Positions 35,033-43,469 of a stretch of 64,000 nucleotides of DNA are shown here, piece after piece. Source of the stretch: Ostreiculturibacter nitratireducens (GTDB lineage: Bacteria; Pseudomonadota; Alphaproteobacteria; Rhodobacterales; Rhodobacteraceae); the NCBI RefSeq assembly GCF_032670585.1, contig NZ_JAVQHL010000001.1, positions 930,001 to 994,000 on the forward strand, written 5' to 3'. The translations under genes and the position numbers were made by a program. How positions within the stretch are numbered: the stretch's first letter is position 1; each line of letters starts with the position of its first letter. Under the pieces are notes generated by a model. The model did not search any database, was not told the DNA's origin, and saw nothing but the letters and a program-made list of their open reading frames with translations.

Positions 35033-37375
35033 GTGCAGGACCGGGCGGAAGTTCTCATCATCGGTGGCGGCGCGATTGGCTGCTCCATCGCCTATCATCT
35101 GACGAAGAAGGGCTGCCGCGACGTCGTCCTTTGCGAGAAGCATGAATTCGCGTCCGGCGCGACCGCCTTCGCGGCGGGCCACGTCATCCTCTACACACTC
35201 GATCCCACGATCAGCCAACTCAACCGGCACAGCGTCGATCTTTACGGTCGGCTTGAGGCCGAGACCGGCATGTCGCCGGGCTTTCATGCATGCGGCAACC
35301 TGCGGCTCGCGACCCATTCGCGCCGGCTCGACGAATTCCGCCGCTACGTGGGCGTGGCCGAGGCCACCGGTGCCGAGGCGCGCCTGCTTACGCCCGAGGA
35401 GATCGGCGCGCTCTGGCCGCTGATGAACACCCACGGCATCCTCGGCGGGCTCTACAATCCGAACGACGGGCACATCGCCCCGGCAGATCTGGCACAGAGC
35501 CTTGCCGCCGGGGCGCGCAAGGGGGGCGCCAGGCTCTATCGCAACTGCGAAGTGACGGCGCTGTCGCAGGATGGGGACGGCTTCTGGCGGGTCGAGACCT
35601 CGCAGGGCACGATCATCGCCCGCCACGTCGTGGCCGCGTCCGGCAACCATGCCCAGCGCGTCGCCGGCATGGTCGGACTGACCGCGCAATGCGTGCCCGT
35701 GCGGCACCAGTATTTCGTGACCGAGCCGCTTTCCGAACTCGCCGAAAGGCGTCTCGCCGGCCTGCCGGAAATGCCGGTGATGCGCGATCCAGAGGATGTC
35801 TTTTACTGTCGCCAGGAAGGCGATGCGCTACTCGTCGGGGCCTATGACGGGCGCGGCGAGGCCCGGTTCGTTCAGGAGCCGCCCGCGGGCACGGCCGAGC
35901 CCTTTCCTGACGAGATGGAAAAGCTCCTGCCCTATCTCGATCGCGCGGTGGAGCGCGTGCCGGCACTCGGCACGGCCGGCGTTCGGCGGGTCGTCAACTA
36001 CGCGATGCCCTACACGCCGGACGACCTGCCGACCGTCGGCCCGGCTTTCGGGCTGAAGAACCTCTGGTTGGCGGAGGGCAATCCCTTCGGCATCACGCTC
36101 GCCGGAGGCATCGGCTGGCAGATGGCGGAATGGATCCTCGAAGATGTCCCGTCGATCGACATGTCGTGCTGCGATTCCCGCCGCTTCGGCGAATGGGCGA
36201 CGCGCGAATGGTCCGCGCGCAAGGTCGAGGAAGCCTATGAGCACACCTACCTCCTGCCGAAGCCCGGCGAGGAGTTGCCGGCGGCGCGCGAGTTGCGGAC
36301 GTCGCCGATCCACGACCTCCTTTCCGCGCGCGGCGCGCGGTTCGGCGCCGTTGCCGGATGGGAGCGGCCGAACTGGTTCGCGCCGAACGGCGTCGTGGAC
36401 GAACCTTCGTTCTACCGGCCGAACTGGCATGCGGCGGTGGGCGCGGAATGCCGCGCGGCAACGACCGGCGTGGCTCTGGCCGATGTCAGCCATGGCGCCG
36501 TGATCCGCGTCTCGGGCGCAGGCGCCACGGACCTGCTTGCCAGCGTGCTGTCGGCGGACCTGCCCGCGCCGGGCTTCGCGGCGGCGGGCTTCGTCCTCGC
36601 CGCGAATGGCGGGATCGACGCGGAGGTTTCGGTCACGTGCGAAGCCGAGGATCGCTTTGTCCTGACAACCTCCGCAGTGGAGGAACGCCGGGTTCTCGAT
36701 GCCCTGCTCAGGGCCGCGCCCAAAGGGAACGGCCCGGGGATCGAAAATCTTACCGCCGCCGAAGGGGTACTTCTCCTCTTCGGCCCCGCGGCGCGGCACG
36801 CTTTGCAGAAGGCCACGCTCGCCGCGCTTGGCGATGACGCCCTTCCGAAGGGCGCGGTGCGGACGGTCACCATCGGCTACGCGCCGGCCCGCGTCCATCG
36901 CTGCGATCCCTTCGGCCAGCCGGGCTACCGGCTCCATGTCCGCGCCGATATGTTGCGCCACGTCTTCCTCGCACTTGAGAAGGACACGACCCTGATCGGC
37001 GCGCGGGCGCTCGAGTCGCTCCGGCTCGAAAGCGCGATCCCCGCCTGGCCAAGCGAGCTGAATGTCGAGGTGACGCCGGCCATCGCGGCCAGTTCGCCCG
37101 ATGCGGCGCAACAGCTCGTCCATCTTCAGATCGACGGCACGGACACGTTTCCGCACGGGACGGAGCCCGTCCGCGACGGGACCGGCCGCATCGTCGGCCG
37201 AACGACCTCGGCCGGGTGGGGCCATCTGCGGAGCAAGGCGCTGGCCTTCGCGCTGCTCACCCCCTGGAAGGGCGGGCTTGAAGTCCGCGTCATGGGCCAG
37301 TGGCACCGCGCCACGCCGACGAACGGCACCTCCGCCGCGGCGGGACAGAAGATCATGGAAAGGGAAACGACATGA
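35033..37375 (+). CDS. FAD-dependent dehydrogenase with C-terminal GcvT domain (dimethylglycine/sarcosine dehydrogenase-like)
   Basis: 780 residues from a GTG with GGGGAGGCGG upstream. The N-terminal DAO-type FAD domain carries VLIIGGGAIGCSIAYHL (GxGxxG at 11-16) and ends near residue 380 (LAEGNPFGITLAGGIGWQMAEWI). Residues about 430-780 are a GcvT-like folate-binding domain (ATTGVALADVSHGAVIRVSGAGATDLL ... GHLRSKALAFALL). The family oxidatively demethylates N-methyl amino acids and passes formaldehyde to tetrahydrofolate. The His that carries covalent FAD in dimethylglycine dehydrogenase (WHAAG) appears as Phe (AFAAG), so FAD may be non-covalent. The stop overlaps the next gene's ATG by 4 bp. 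Confidence 0.9.
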   Translation: MQDRAEVLIIGGGAIGCSIAYHLTKKGCRDVVLCEKHEFASGATAFAAGHVILYTLDPTISQLNRHSVDLYGRLEAETGMSPGFHACGNLRLATHSRRLDEFRRYVGVAEATGAEARLLTPEEIGALWPLMNTHGILGGLYNPNDGHIAPADLAQSLAAGARKGGARLYRNCEVTALSQDGDGFWRVETSQGTIIARHVVAASGNHAQRVAGMVGLTAQCVPVRHQYFVTEPLSELAERRLAGLPEMPVMRDPEDVFYCRQEGDALLVGAYDGRGEARFVQEPPAGTAEPFPDEMEKLLPYLDRAVERVPALGTAGVRRVVNYAMPYTPDDLPTVGPAFGLKNLWLAEGNPFGITLAGGIGWQMAEWILEDVPSIDMSCCDSRRFGEWATREWSARKVEEAYEHTYLLPKPGEELPAARELRTSPIHDLLSARGARFGAVAGWERPNWFAPNGVVDEPSFYRPNWHAAVGAECRAATTGVALADVSHGAVIRVSGAGATDLLASVLSADLPAPGFAAAGFVLAANGGIDAEVSVTCEAEDRFVLTTSAVEERRVLDALLRAAPKGNGPGIENLTAAEGVLLLFGPAARHALQKATLAALGDDALPKGAVRTVTIGYAPARVHRCDPFGQPGYRLHVRADMLRHVFLALEKDTTLIGARALESLRLESAIPAWPSELNVEVTPAIAASSPDAAQQLVHLQIDGTDTFPHGTEPVRDGTGRIVGRTTSAGWGHLRSKALAFALLTPWKGGLEVRVMGQWHRATPTNGTSAAAGQKIMERETT

Positions 37376-38826
37376 GCGCACCAATGAAGGACTACTGGCG
37401 GAACTATATCGGCGGGAAGTGGGTCGACGGGTCCGACGGTGGGCGGATCACGCTCCTGAACCCCGCGACGGGCCGACCGCTGTCCGAAGTCGCTCGGGCG
37501 ACTGCATCAGACGTCGACAGCGCCGTCGCCGCCGCGCGCCGCTGCGTCGCCTCGCGTGCGCTCGTCGATATGCGGCCGATGGCGCGCGGCCGCATGGTGG
37601 CCGAGATCGGCCGCAAGCTGCGTGAACGGTCCGAAGAGATCGCCACGCTGATCTCGCTCGACGCCGGCAAGCGCATCTCGGAGGCACGCGGCGAGGTCGA
37701 GGGCTCGGCCAAGTATTTCGAATATTACGGCGGGCTCGCCGCGCAGATCGAGGGCAAGTACATCCCGCTCGGCGACGGCTATGTCGATTATGTGGTCCCC
37801 TGCCCTTACGGCGTCAGCGCCCATATCATCCCGTGGAACTTCCCGCTGAACATGATCGCGCGCTCGTTGTCGGCCGCGCTGGCTGCGGGCAACGCCTGCG
37901 TCGTGAAACTGCCCGAACTCGACCCGACGGCGGGCTACGTGCTGGCCGAACTCGCTGAAGAGGTCGGCCTGCCCGAAGGCGCGGTCAACCTGATCTGCGG
38001 TTACGGGCACGAGGCGGGCGCGGCGCTCGCGAGCCATTCCGGCATCGACCAGATCGTCTTCACCGGCTCGGTCGTCACCGGCCGCAAGGTCGCCCACGCG
38101 GCCGCCGAAAGCCTGATCCCGGCGGTGCTGGAGCTCGGCGGCAAGACGCCGGGGATCGTCTATGCCGATGCGGACATGGACAATGTCATCGCCCAGACCC
38201 AGGCCGGGATCTTCTTCAACACGGGCCAGTGCTGCGATACCATGTCCCGGCTGGTGGTCCATGAAAGCGTCTATGACGAGACGGTGGACCGTCTCGCCAC
38301 GATGGCCAAGGCGCTGACCATCGGCGCGGGAATGGACGATCCCGACATCACGCCGCTGATTTCGGCCGAGCAGCTTGCGAAGGTCGACAACTACGCACAG
38401 ATCGGCGTGCAGCAGGGCGCGCGCGCGGTAGCGGGCGGGCGCAAGCTCGACCGCGAGGGCAATTTCATGGCACCGACGATCCTTGCCGACGTGTCGCCGG
38501 ACGACCGCGTCAACAAGGAGGAGATCTTCGGCCCGGTGCTGTCGGTCCTGAAGTTTTCCGACCCGCGCGAGGCGCTCGAGATTGCCAACGGCACCGAATA
38601 CGGTCTGGCTGCGGTGGTCTTCACCAACGACCTCGACCGCGCGATCTGGACGACCGAGCGGCTGGACGCGGGGCAGGTGCATGTCAACGAATGGGGCGTC
38701 GGCGGCGTCGAGACCCCGTTCGGCGGTTTCAAGAACTCGGGCATCGGCCGCGAGAAGGGCGTCGAGGCGCTGGCGAGCTACTACCAGTCGAAGAACGTCG
38801 GCATGAAACGCCTGCAGTCGTTCTGA
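37372..38826 (+). CDS. Aldehyde dehydrogenase family protein (NAD(P)-dependent)
   Basis: 484 residues from the ATG at 37372, overlapping the dehydrogenase stop. Key residues: N156 in PWNFPLN, E254 in LELGGKTPG, and C287/C288 in NTGQCCDTMSR (C288 aligned to the catalytic cysteine of the paralogue). The C-terminal motif is PFGGFKNSGIGREKG. Betaine-aldehyde, semialdehyde or aminoaldehyde substrates are plausible given the amine-related neighbours. It is translationally coupled to the flavoprotein gene and paralogous to the enzyme at 21538. Confidence 0.93.
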   Translation: MSAPMKDYWRNYIGGKWVDGSDGGRITLLNPATGRPLSEVARATASDVDSAVAAARRCVASRALVDMRPMARGRMVAEIGRKLRERSEEIATLISLDAGKRISEARGEVEGSAKYFEYYGGLAAQIEGKYIPLGDGYVDYVVPCPYGVSAHIIPWNFPLNMIARSLSAALAAGNACVVKLPELDPTAGYVLAELAEEVGLPEGAVNLICGYGHEAGAALASHSGIDQIVFTGSVVTGRKVAHAAAESLIPAVLELGGKTPGIVYADADMDNVIAQTQAGIFFNTGQCCDTMSRLVVHESVYDETVDRLATMAKALTIGAGMDDPDITPLISAEQLAKVDNYAQIGVQQGARAVAGGRKLDREGNFMAPTILADVSPDDRVNKEEIFGPVLSVLKFSDPREALEIANGTEYGLAAVVFTNDLDRAIWTTERLDAGQVHVNEWGVGGVETPFGGFKNSGIGREKGVEALASYYQSKNVGMKRLQSF

Positions 38827-38832
38827 GCGCAT

Positions 38833-38857
38833 AGCCGGGCGCCACGCGCGCCCGGCT
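38833..38857 (+). terminator. Hairpin after aldehyde dehydrogenase gene, weak terminator or attenuator
   Basis: AGCCGGGCG paired with CGCCCGGCT across a 7-nt loop, followed by only CTTT. It sits in the 50-bp gap before the racemase gene. The short U-stretch suggests partial termination or message processing. Confidence 0.4.
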
Positions 38858-38876
38858 CTTTCCGAGGATTCCGGAC

Positions 38877-39611
38877 ATGATCTACAAGGCACAACAGGGC
38901 CGCGACATCTATGGCGCGCCCGTCGGCATCATCGTGATGGATTGCCTTATCCCCTACCCGCCGGGCACGCCGGGCAATCCAAGCACTTTCGGGTTCCCGG
39001 TGCTTTACGAGGTGGTGCGCGGCGCGACGATGGAAAGCCTGATCTACACCCCCGATGCGCGGCTCGCCGAACCATTCCTAGAGGCGGGTCGCCGGCTCGT
39101 GGCGCAAGGCGTGCGGGCGGTCTTCGGCAATTGCGGCTTCATGATCCTGTTCCAGGAGCGCATGGCGGCCGAGTTGCCGGTGCCGGTCTTCATGTCGAGC
39201 CTTCTGCAACTGCCGCTTGTCGCGCGGGGGCTTTCGCGGGGGCAGGCGGTCGGCATCATCTCGGCCAGCGCCGCCTCGCTCACCCCTCGTCACATGGAGA
39301 TCGCGCTCGGCGGCGCCGAGGTTGCCTTCCACATCACGGGGCTTGAGGACAGGCCCGCATTCAAGGCGGCCGTACATGACCAATGCGGCGAGCTCGACTT
39401 CGACGCCGTCGAGGCCGATGTCGTGGCGGCCGCGTGCGACCTCGTCGCCGCGCACCCCGAGATCGGCGCCCTTCTCTTCGAATGCACGGACCTTCCGCCC
39501 TATGCCCATGCGGTTCAGAAAGCCACCGGCCTGCCAGTCTTCGACGCGTCCACCCTGGTCAATTTCGGCGCCGCATCGGTCATGCGCAGCCGCTTCAGCG
39601 GCTTTTATTGA
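38877..39611 (+). CDS. Aspartate/glutamate racemase-family protein
   Basis: 244 residues. Two cysteines in family positions are C86 (VFGNCGFM) and C203 (LLFECTDLPPYA), as expected for two-cysteine cofactor-independent racemases. Relatives include hydantoin racemases and maleate isomerases; substrate is not deducible. It is the third gene of the rightward unit with the GcvT-type dehydrogenase and aldehyde dehydrogenase, and its last 17 bp overlap the convergent lysR gene. Confidence 0.85.
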   Translation: MIYKAQQGRDIYGAPVGIIVMDCLIPYPPGTPGNPSTFGFPVLYEVVRGATMESLIYTPDARLAEPFLEAGRRLVAQGVRAVFGNCGFMILFQERMAAELPVPVFMSSLLQLPLVARGLSRGQAVGIISASAASLTPRHMEIALGGAEVAFHITGLEDRPAFKAAVHDQCGELDFDAVEADVVAAACDLVAAHPEIGALLFECTDLPPYAHAVQKATGLPVFDASTLVNFGAASVMRSRFSGFY

Positions 39612-40557
39612 CGAACTCGGTCTGACCGCGCTCGGCCGCGACATCGGCAACGAGCCAGTCCGCGAAGGCGCGGATCTTGCGGTCGCGTTCGCGGTCGGCG
39701 CGGTAAATCACGGCCCAGTCGCCGCGCGAGCGCGCCACAAGATCGACCGGCAGGACCAGTTCGCGCCGCCTGAGTTCCTCTTCCGCGAAAGGACCGTTGA
39801 GCATGGCGACCCCGGCGCCGGTGATCGCCATCTCGAGCGCCAGCGCATAGGTATCGACCTTCGTGTACCGCAGCGTGGGCACGTTCTCGACGCCCGCCGC
39901 CCGGAACCAGTCGCGCCAGTCGTTGGGCGCCGAGGAGACCTCGATCAAGGGCAGGTCGAAGAGGTCGGCGGGCGTAACGACCGGGCTCAGCGCCGCGAGG
40001 ATCGACGGGCTGCAGACCGGGTAAAGCGTCCCTTCGAACAGCAACCTTGAACGCAGGGTCGCTGGAAGATCGCGGTCGACATACATGATGGCGACATCGG
40101 TGTTCGTCTCGTCGAACCACCATTCCGTGCGCCTCGTGTTGAGCGAGAAGTTGATATCGGGATGGGCGGCATGGAACCGCGACAATCGCGGCGACAGCCA
40201 GCGGATCGCCACCGTGATGTAGGTCTCGATCCGGAGATCAGCCTCCGGGCCGTGCCTGCGGATGATGCCGGCGCCGGTCACCAGCGTCTCCAGCGCCTGC
40301 CGCGCGTAGTCGTAGAAGACACGCCCCTCCTCGGTCAGCGTCACGGTGCGCCCTTCGCGCAGGAAGAGCGCGCAGCCGAGATCATCCTCCAGCTGGCGCA
40401 CCTGATGGCTGATGGCGACATGCGTCAGGTTGAGCTCTTCGGCCGCCTTGCGGAAGCTCGTGAGCCGCGCCGCCGCCTCGAAGCCCTTCAGGGCGTTGAG
40501 CGGCGGCAGCGATCTGTACGACGGGCGATTGGCCAACCAGCGCGCTCCTTCTGCCAA
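39595..40557 (-). CDS. LysR-family transcriptional regulator (GcvA-like)
   Basis: 320 residues with a GcvA-type N-terminus (LPPLNALKGFEAAARLTSFRKAAEELNLTHVAISHQVRQLEDDLGCALF). Its HTH replaces the usual TQSAVS with THVAIS. It is divergent from the MttB-like gene with a 25-bp palindrome in between and is the probable regulator of that gene. The end overlaps the racemase gene convergently. Confidence 0.92.
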   Translation of the reverse strand: MAEGARWLANRPSYRSLPPLNALKGFEAAARLTSFRKAAEELNLTHVAISHQVRQLEDDLGCALFLREGRTVTLTEEGRVFYDYARQALETLVTGAGIIRRHGPEADLRIETYITVAIRWLSPRLSRFHAAHPDINFSLNTRRTEWWFDETNTDVAIMYVDRDLPATLRSRLLFEGTLYPVCSPSILAALSPVVTPADLFDLPLIEVSSAPNDWRDWFRAAGVENVPTLRYTKVDTYALALEMAITGAGVAMLNGPFAEEELRRRELVLPVDLVARSRGDWAVIYRADRERDRKIRAFADWLVADVAAERGQTEFVNKSR

Positions 40558-40580
40558 GCTGCTGCATTCACGCGCGAACG

Positions 40581-40605
40581 GATCGGTAATCTGCAGTTAC
40601 CGATC
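40581..40605. promoter_or_regulatory. Putative LysR operator, GATCGGTAA-N7-TTACCGATC
   Basis: A perfect 9-bp inverted repeat with a 7-nt spacer in the 133-bp gap between divergent lysR and the MttB-like gene. It contains a T-N11-A box (TAA-TCTGCAG-TTA, 40587-40599). The A-run that follows lies on the wrong side for a terminator of either flanking gene. Confidence 0.65.
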
Positions 40606-40690
40606 GCAAAAAAACTATCATTTGTAGGAATTTGCGCCAGCCACACAATGGGGATGCGACACGAAACCACAGAGGAAAAGGGGCGCCGCA

Positions 40691-42280
40691 ATGAACCAGA
40701 TTCAAGTGACGGCTTCACGGCGCGGTGGACGCGAGGCGCGGAGAGCGCTCAGAGTTGCGCCGACGGAAACCGACCTGCGCCCCGTTCGCGGCGGGATGGA
40801 AAACCCCCGCCACTTCCGCCCACTAAGCGACGCCGACATGGTGCGCATCCACGCGGCCGCGCTCGATGTGCTCGAGACGGTCGGGATCGGCGACTGCCTG
40901 CCCTCCACGGTCGAATACCTGACGCGGATCGGCTGCATCTATCGCGACGATGGACGGATCACCTTCCCGCGCGCCCTGGTCGAGGACTACATCCCCCGGA
41001 TCAACCGCGACTTCCTGCTCGCCGGGCGCGATCCCCGGCACGACATGCACATGCAGTCCAGCCGGTTCTACTGCGGCACGGCCGGCGCGACGGTGAACAT
41101 GGTGAACCCGCGTACCGGCGCCTATCGCGGAACGACGTTGAACGACCTCTACGACTGCTCGCGCCTCGTCGACACGCTCGACAACATCCACTTCTTCCAG
41201 CGCACCGTGGTCCCGCGCGAGATCGAAGATTTCTTCGAGATGGATTTCAACACCTGCTACGCGAGCCTTGCCGGCACGTCGAAACATGTCGGCACAAGCT
41301 GGGGCGGCGTGCGCCAGCTCGAAGCCTCGCTCGACGTGATGCATCTTCTCGCCGGCGGCGAGAAGCAGTGGCGCGAGCGCCCGTTCGTGTCCATGTCCTG
41401 CTGCTTCACCGTATCGCCGCTAAAATGGGCCGCAGACAGCTGCCAATGCCTCGAAGTCGGGGCGAAGGCGGGAATGCCGATCATGCTGGTCTCGCTCGGG
41501 CAGGCCGGCGCCACCGGCCCCGCCGCGCTCGCCGGAAACGTGGTGATGATCCTCGCAGAGCTGCTCGCCGGCATGATCTATGTCGACGCGGTGGCGCCGG
41601 GCAATCCGGTGATCCTCGGCTTCTGGCCCTTCGTGTCGGACCTGCGCACCGGCGCGATGTGCTGCGGCAGCGGTGAGCAGGCGCTGCTAACCGCGGCCTG
41701 CGGCCAGATGAGCCGGTATTATGGGCTAATCTCGGGGATTCCGGCGGGCATTGCCGACAGCAAGATGCCGGACGCGCAGTCGGGCTACGAGAAGGCCATC
41801 AACCATGTCGTCACCGCCAATTCCGGCGCGAACCTGATGTACGAGGCCGGCGGGATGGTCGCGTCGCTCATGGGCTTCTCGCTCGAAAGCCTGGCGATGG
41901 ACAATGACTCCGTCGGGGCGGCGCTGCGCACGGTGCGCGGCATCGAAGTGAGTGACGACACTCTCTCGGTCGATGTCATCCGCGAGGTCTGCATGGGCGG
42001 CCCCGGCCACTTCCTTGCACATGGCCAGACCATGAACCTGATGGAACGCGATTACGTCTATCCGAAGCTGGGCGACCGAATGAGCCCGAGCGAATGGGCC
42101 GAGAAGGGCAACCGGACCGCCCTGGACCGCGCCGTCGACTATGTCGACGCCACGCTGGGCGAACATTACCCGGAATACATCCCCCAAGCGATCGACGAGC
42201 AGATCCGCACGAAATACCCGGTCCGTCTGCCGCGCGAGCGGATGCGCCCGAATGCCGACTGGCCACGAAAATGGGGCTGA
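40691..42280 (+). CDS. Trimethylamine methyltransferase (MttB) superfamily protein, non-pyrrolysine
   Basis: 529 residues spanning a whole MttB-like barrel: RHFRPLSDADMVRIHAAALDVLETVGI near the N-terminus, then YCGTAGATVNMVNPRTGAYRGTTLNDLYD, GTSWGGVRQLEASLDVMHLLAGG, and GGPGHFLAHGQTMNLMERDYVYPKL near the C-terminus. The frame has no internal TAG, so it lacks the pyrrolysine of archaeal trimethylamine methyltransferase; known non-pyrrolysine members demethylate quaternary amines such as glycine betaine, proline betaine or carnitine and pass the methyl to a corrinoid protein. No corrinoid protein or activase is in the window. The last codons abut a transposase fragment, so the extreme C-terminus may have been altered. 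Confidence 0.88.
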   Translation: MNQIQVTASRRGGREARRALRVAPTETDLRPVRGGMENPRHFRPLSDADMVRIHAAALDVLETVGIGDCLPSTVEYLTRIGCIYRDDGRITFPRALVEDYIPRINRDFLLAGRDPRHDMHMQSSRFYCGTAGATVNMVNPRTGAYRGTTLNDLYDCSRLVDTLDNIHFFQRTVVPREIEDFFEMDFNTCYASLAGTSKHVGTSWGGVRQLEASLDVMHLLAGGEKQWRERPFVSMSCCFTVSPLKWAADSCQCLEVGAKAGMPIMLVSLGQAGATGPAALAGNVVMILAELLAGMIYVDAVAPGNPVILGFWPFVSDLRTGAMCCGSGEQALLTAACGQMSRYYGLISGIPAGIADSKMPDAQSGYEKAINHVVTANSGANLMYEAGGMVASLMGFSLESLAMDNDSVGAALRTVRGIEVSDDTLSVDVIREVCMGGPGHFLAHGQTMNLMERDYVYPKLGDRMSPSEWAEKGNRTALDRAVDYVDATLGEHYPEYIPQAIDEQIRTKYPVRLPRERMRPNADWPRKWG

Positions 42281-42407
42281 CCTGGCCCGCCGTCATGAAG
42301 AACCGCAGAGGGCGCCCCCCAGCATCCGTGACGGCGTAACGCTCGGTTTTCTTCCCGCCCTTCGTCCGCCCGATCAGGCGTCCGCATCCCCGTTTTTCGT
42401 CCGCAGG
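42276..42407 (-). pseudogene. Fragment of IS5-family (IS427-group) transposase
   Basis: Reading leftward, about 43 residues including RLIGRTKGGKKTERYAV and DAGGRPLRFFMTAGQVS match the conserved middle of IS427-group transposases (RTKGGxNTKLHAVTDAxGRPxxFFMxAGQVS). Homology stops exactly at the end of the MttB-like gene on one side and fades on the other. It is a remnant with no start or DDE core. Confidence 0.75.
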
Positions 42408-42964
42408 CTTGAAGCCGAGCGGTGCGCCAAGCCCTTGGCTGCGCGCCCGGGGCACACTCTGCAATCGGCCACACGAATCCCGGCGCGTTACATGGCCCGG
42501 ACCTCAGTCATGTCGCGCGCCGCGATTCAGGCGTTCGACAACAGTCCAGCAACATATTATGCAAACCGCCTGCAGAACGGACCGGAACCGGGTCGGGCCG
42601 CTGGAGACAAAACCAAGTCATTTCAAAGGGAAGGATGGTACCGCCTCCCCGGCTCGAACGGGGGACCCCCAGATCCACAATCTGAGCCGAGGCATTGAAA
42701 CAAAATGGTTTTGCTGCAGACCGCACTGGAATGTCGTCTGTAAATTCCAATGGTTAGCGAGCAGCTGCAAACCATCCGCTTCGGATTTCACAGATTATTT
42801 TACGGCGCATGATGCTCACTGGAGACATTCTTGGAAACCTGCAATGCGATCAGAAGTTCGGTGGCTGTCACCGTAAAGGCAATGTGCGGTCTCATGGGCA
42901 GCAATCACGGTGGTGCTGGCAGACTAATTCGAAACAGTTTCTACAAGGACAGTGACGCTGTTCC
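42408..42964. other. Non-coding scar region
   Basis: No credible gene is seen in this 557-bp stretch; open frames here are short, lack ribosome sites and resemble nothing I recognise. It contains the tRNA-like fragment at 42636-42685. Base composition after about 42700 is noticeably less GC-rich than the flanking genes. Confidence 0.6.
42636..42685 (-). tRNA. 3' half of a tRNA(His)-like gene (partial, probable attachment-site relic)
   Basis: On the minus strand: an anticodon arm (TCAGA-TTGTGGA-TCTGG, anticodon GTG for His), a 5-nt variable loop, a perfect T-arm (CCCCG-TTCGAGC-CGGGG), then AGGCGGT-A-CCA as 3' acceptor strand, discriminator and CCA. No D-arm and no 5' ACCGCCT partner lie upstream, so it cannot be a functional tRNA. 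A tRNA 3' end without the 5' half is the usual trace of site-specific integration. Confidence 0.65.
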
Positions 42965-43460
42965 TTATCCCGCGCAGATATGGCGCCACTCGGCGAGAGC
43001 GGCGTTGCGTTTGAGCTTCAAGAGGTTTCGGTTTGAGAGGCGGCGTTCCTGATTGAAATGGTTCGAGACGGAGGCGTGGACGGCCACGGACTTCTGAAGA
43101 CTTCGCATCGGACGAAACCTAAGCATGGCTCGCTCCCGTCGTCGGAATGGCAGGTGCGAGTTCTCGGACCGGTTGTTGAGCCAGCGGCCAGTTTCCTGAA
43201 GGGTCTAGGCACCTAAGTCCTATAAGGCCCCGCCGTGCGAACGAAGCTTGTCGGTCACGAAGATATTTGCCCGGGCATGCTTCTTCATTGCTTTTATTAG
43301 GAATTTGAGCGCTGCCCTCTTGTCGCGAGTCTTCTTGACGAAGCCGTCCAGAACTTCGCCTTCGTGATCCACAGCCCGCCAAAGCTAGTGCCGCTCGCTG
43401 TTGATCCCCACGAAGATCCCATCGAGATACCAAGGCCACCGGCCCGATCGCATGCGCTCG
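42965..43460 (-). pseudogene. IS6-family transposase remnant with in-frame stops and internal deletion
   Basis: Reading leftward in one frame gives WYLDGIFVGINSERH, a TAG stop (43385-43387), then LWRAVDHEGEVLDGFVKKTR, DKRAALKFLIKAMKKHARA and NIFVTDKLRSHGGAL, a stop and gap near 43200-43230, then RWLNNRSENSHLPFRRRERA, MLRFRPMRSLQKSVAVHAS and a C-terminal NAALAEWRHICAG ending at 42965. This is the IS6-family DDE domain. The N-terminal HTH is missing and about 15 residues are lost in the middle. Confidence 0.85.
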
Positions 43461-43469
43461 GCCCGCCGC

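Noticed and set aside
35828..37384. 518-codon open frame antisense to the GcvT-fused flavoprotein
   Set aside because: The plus-strand frame has full domain matches; the antisense product is Arg/Ala-rich and matches nothing.
40581..40605. Intrinsic terminator (hairpin followed by A/T run)
   Set aside because: The A-run is downstream on the plus strand, so the U-run would precede the hairpin in leftward transcripts; the site lies between divergent starts, where a terminator makes no sense.
40691..42280. Possible pyrrolysine (TAG) codon in the MttB-like gene
   Set aside because: The frame is continuous for 529 codons without an internal TAG, and no pyl genes are visible.
42636..42685. Complete tRNA(His) gene
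   Set aside because: No D-arm or 5' acceptor strand (ACCGCCT) is found upstream; only the 3' half is present.
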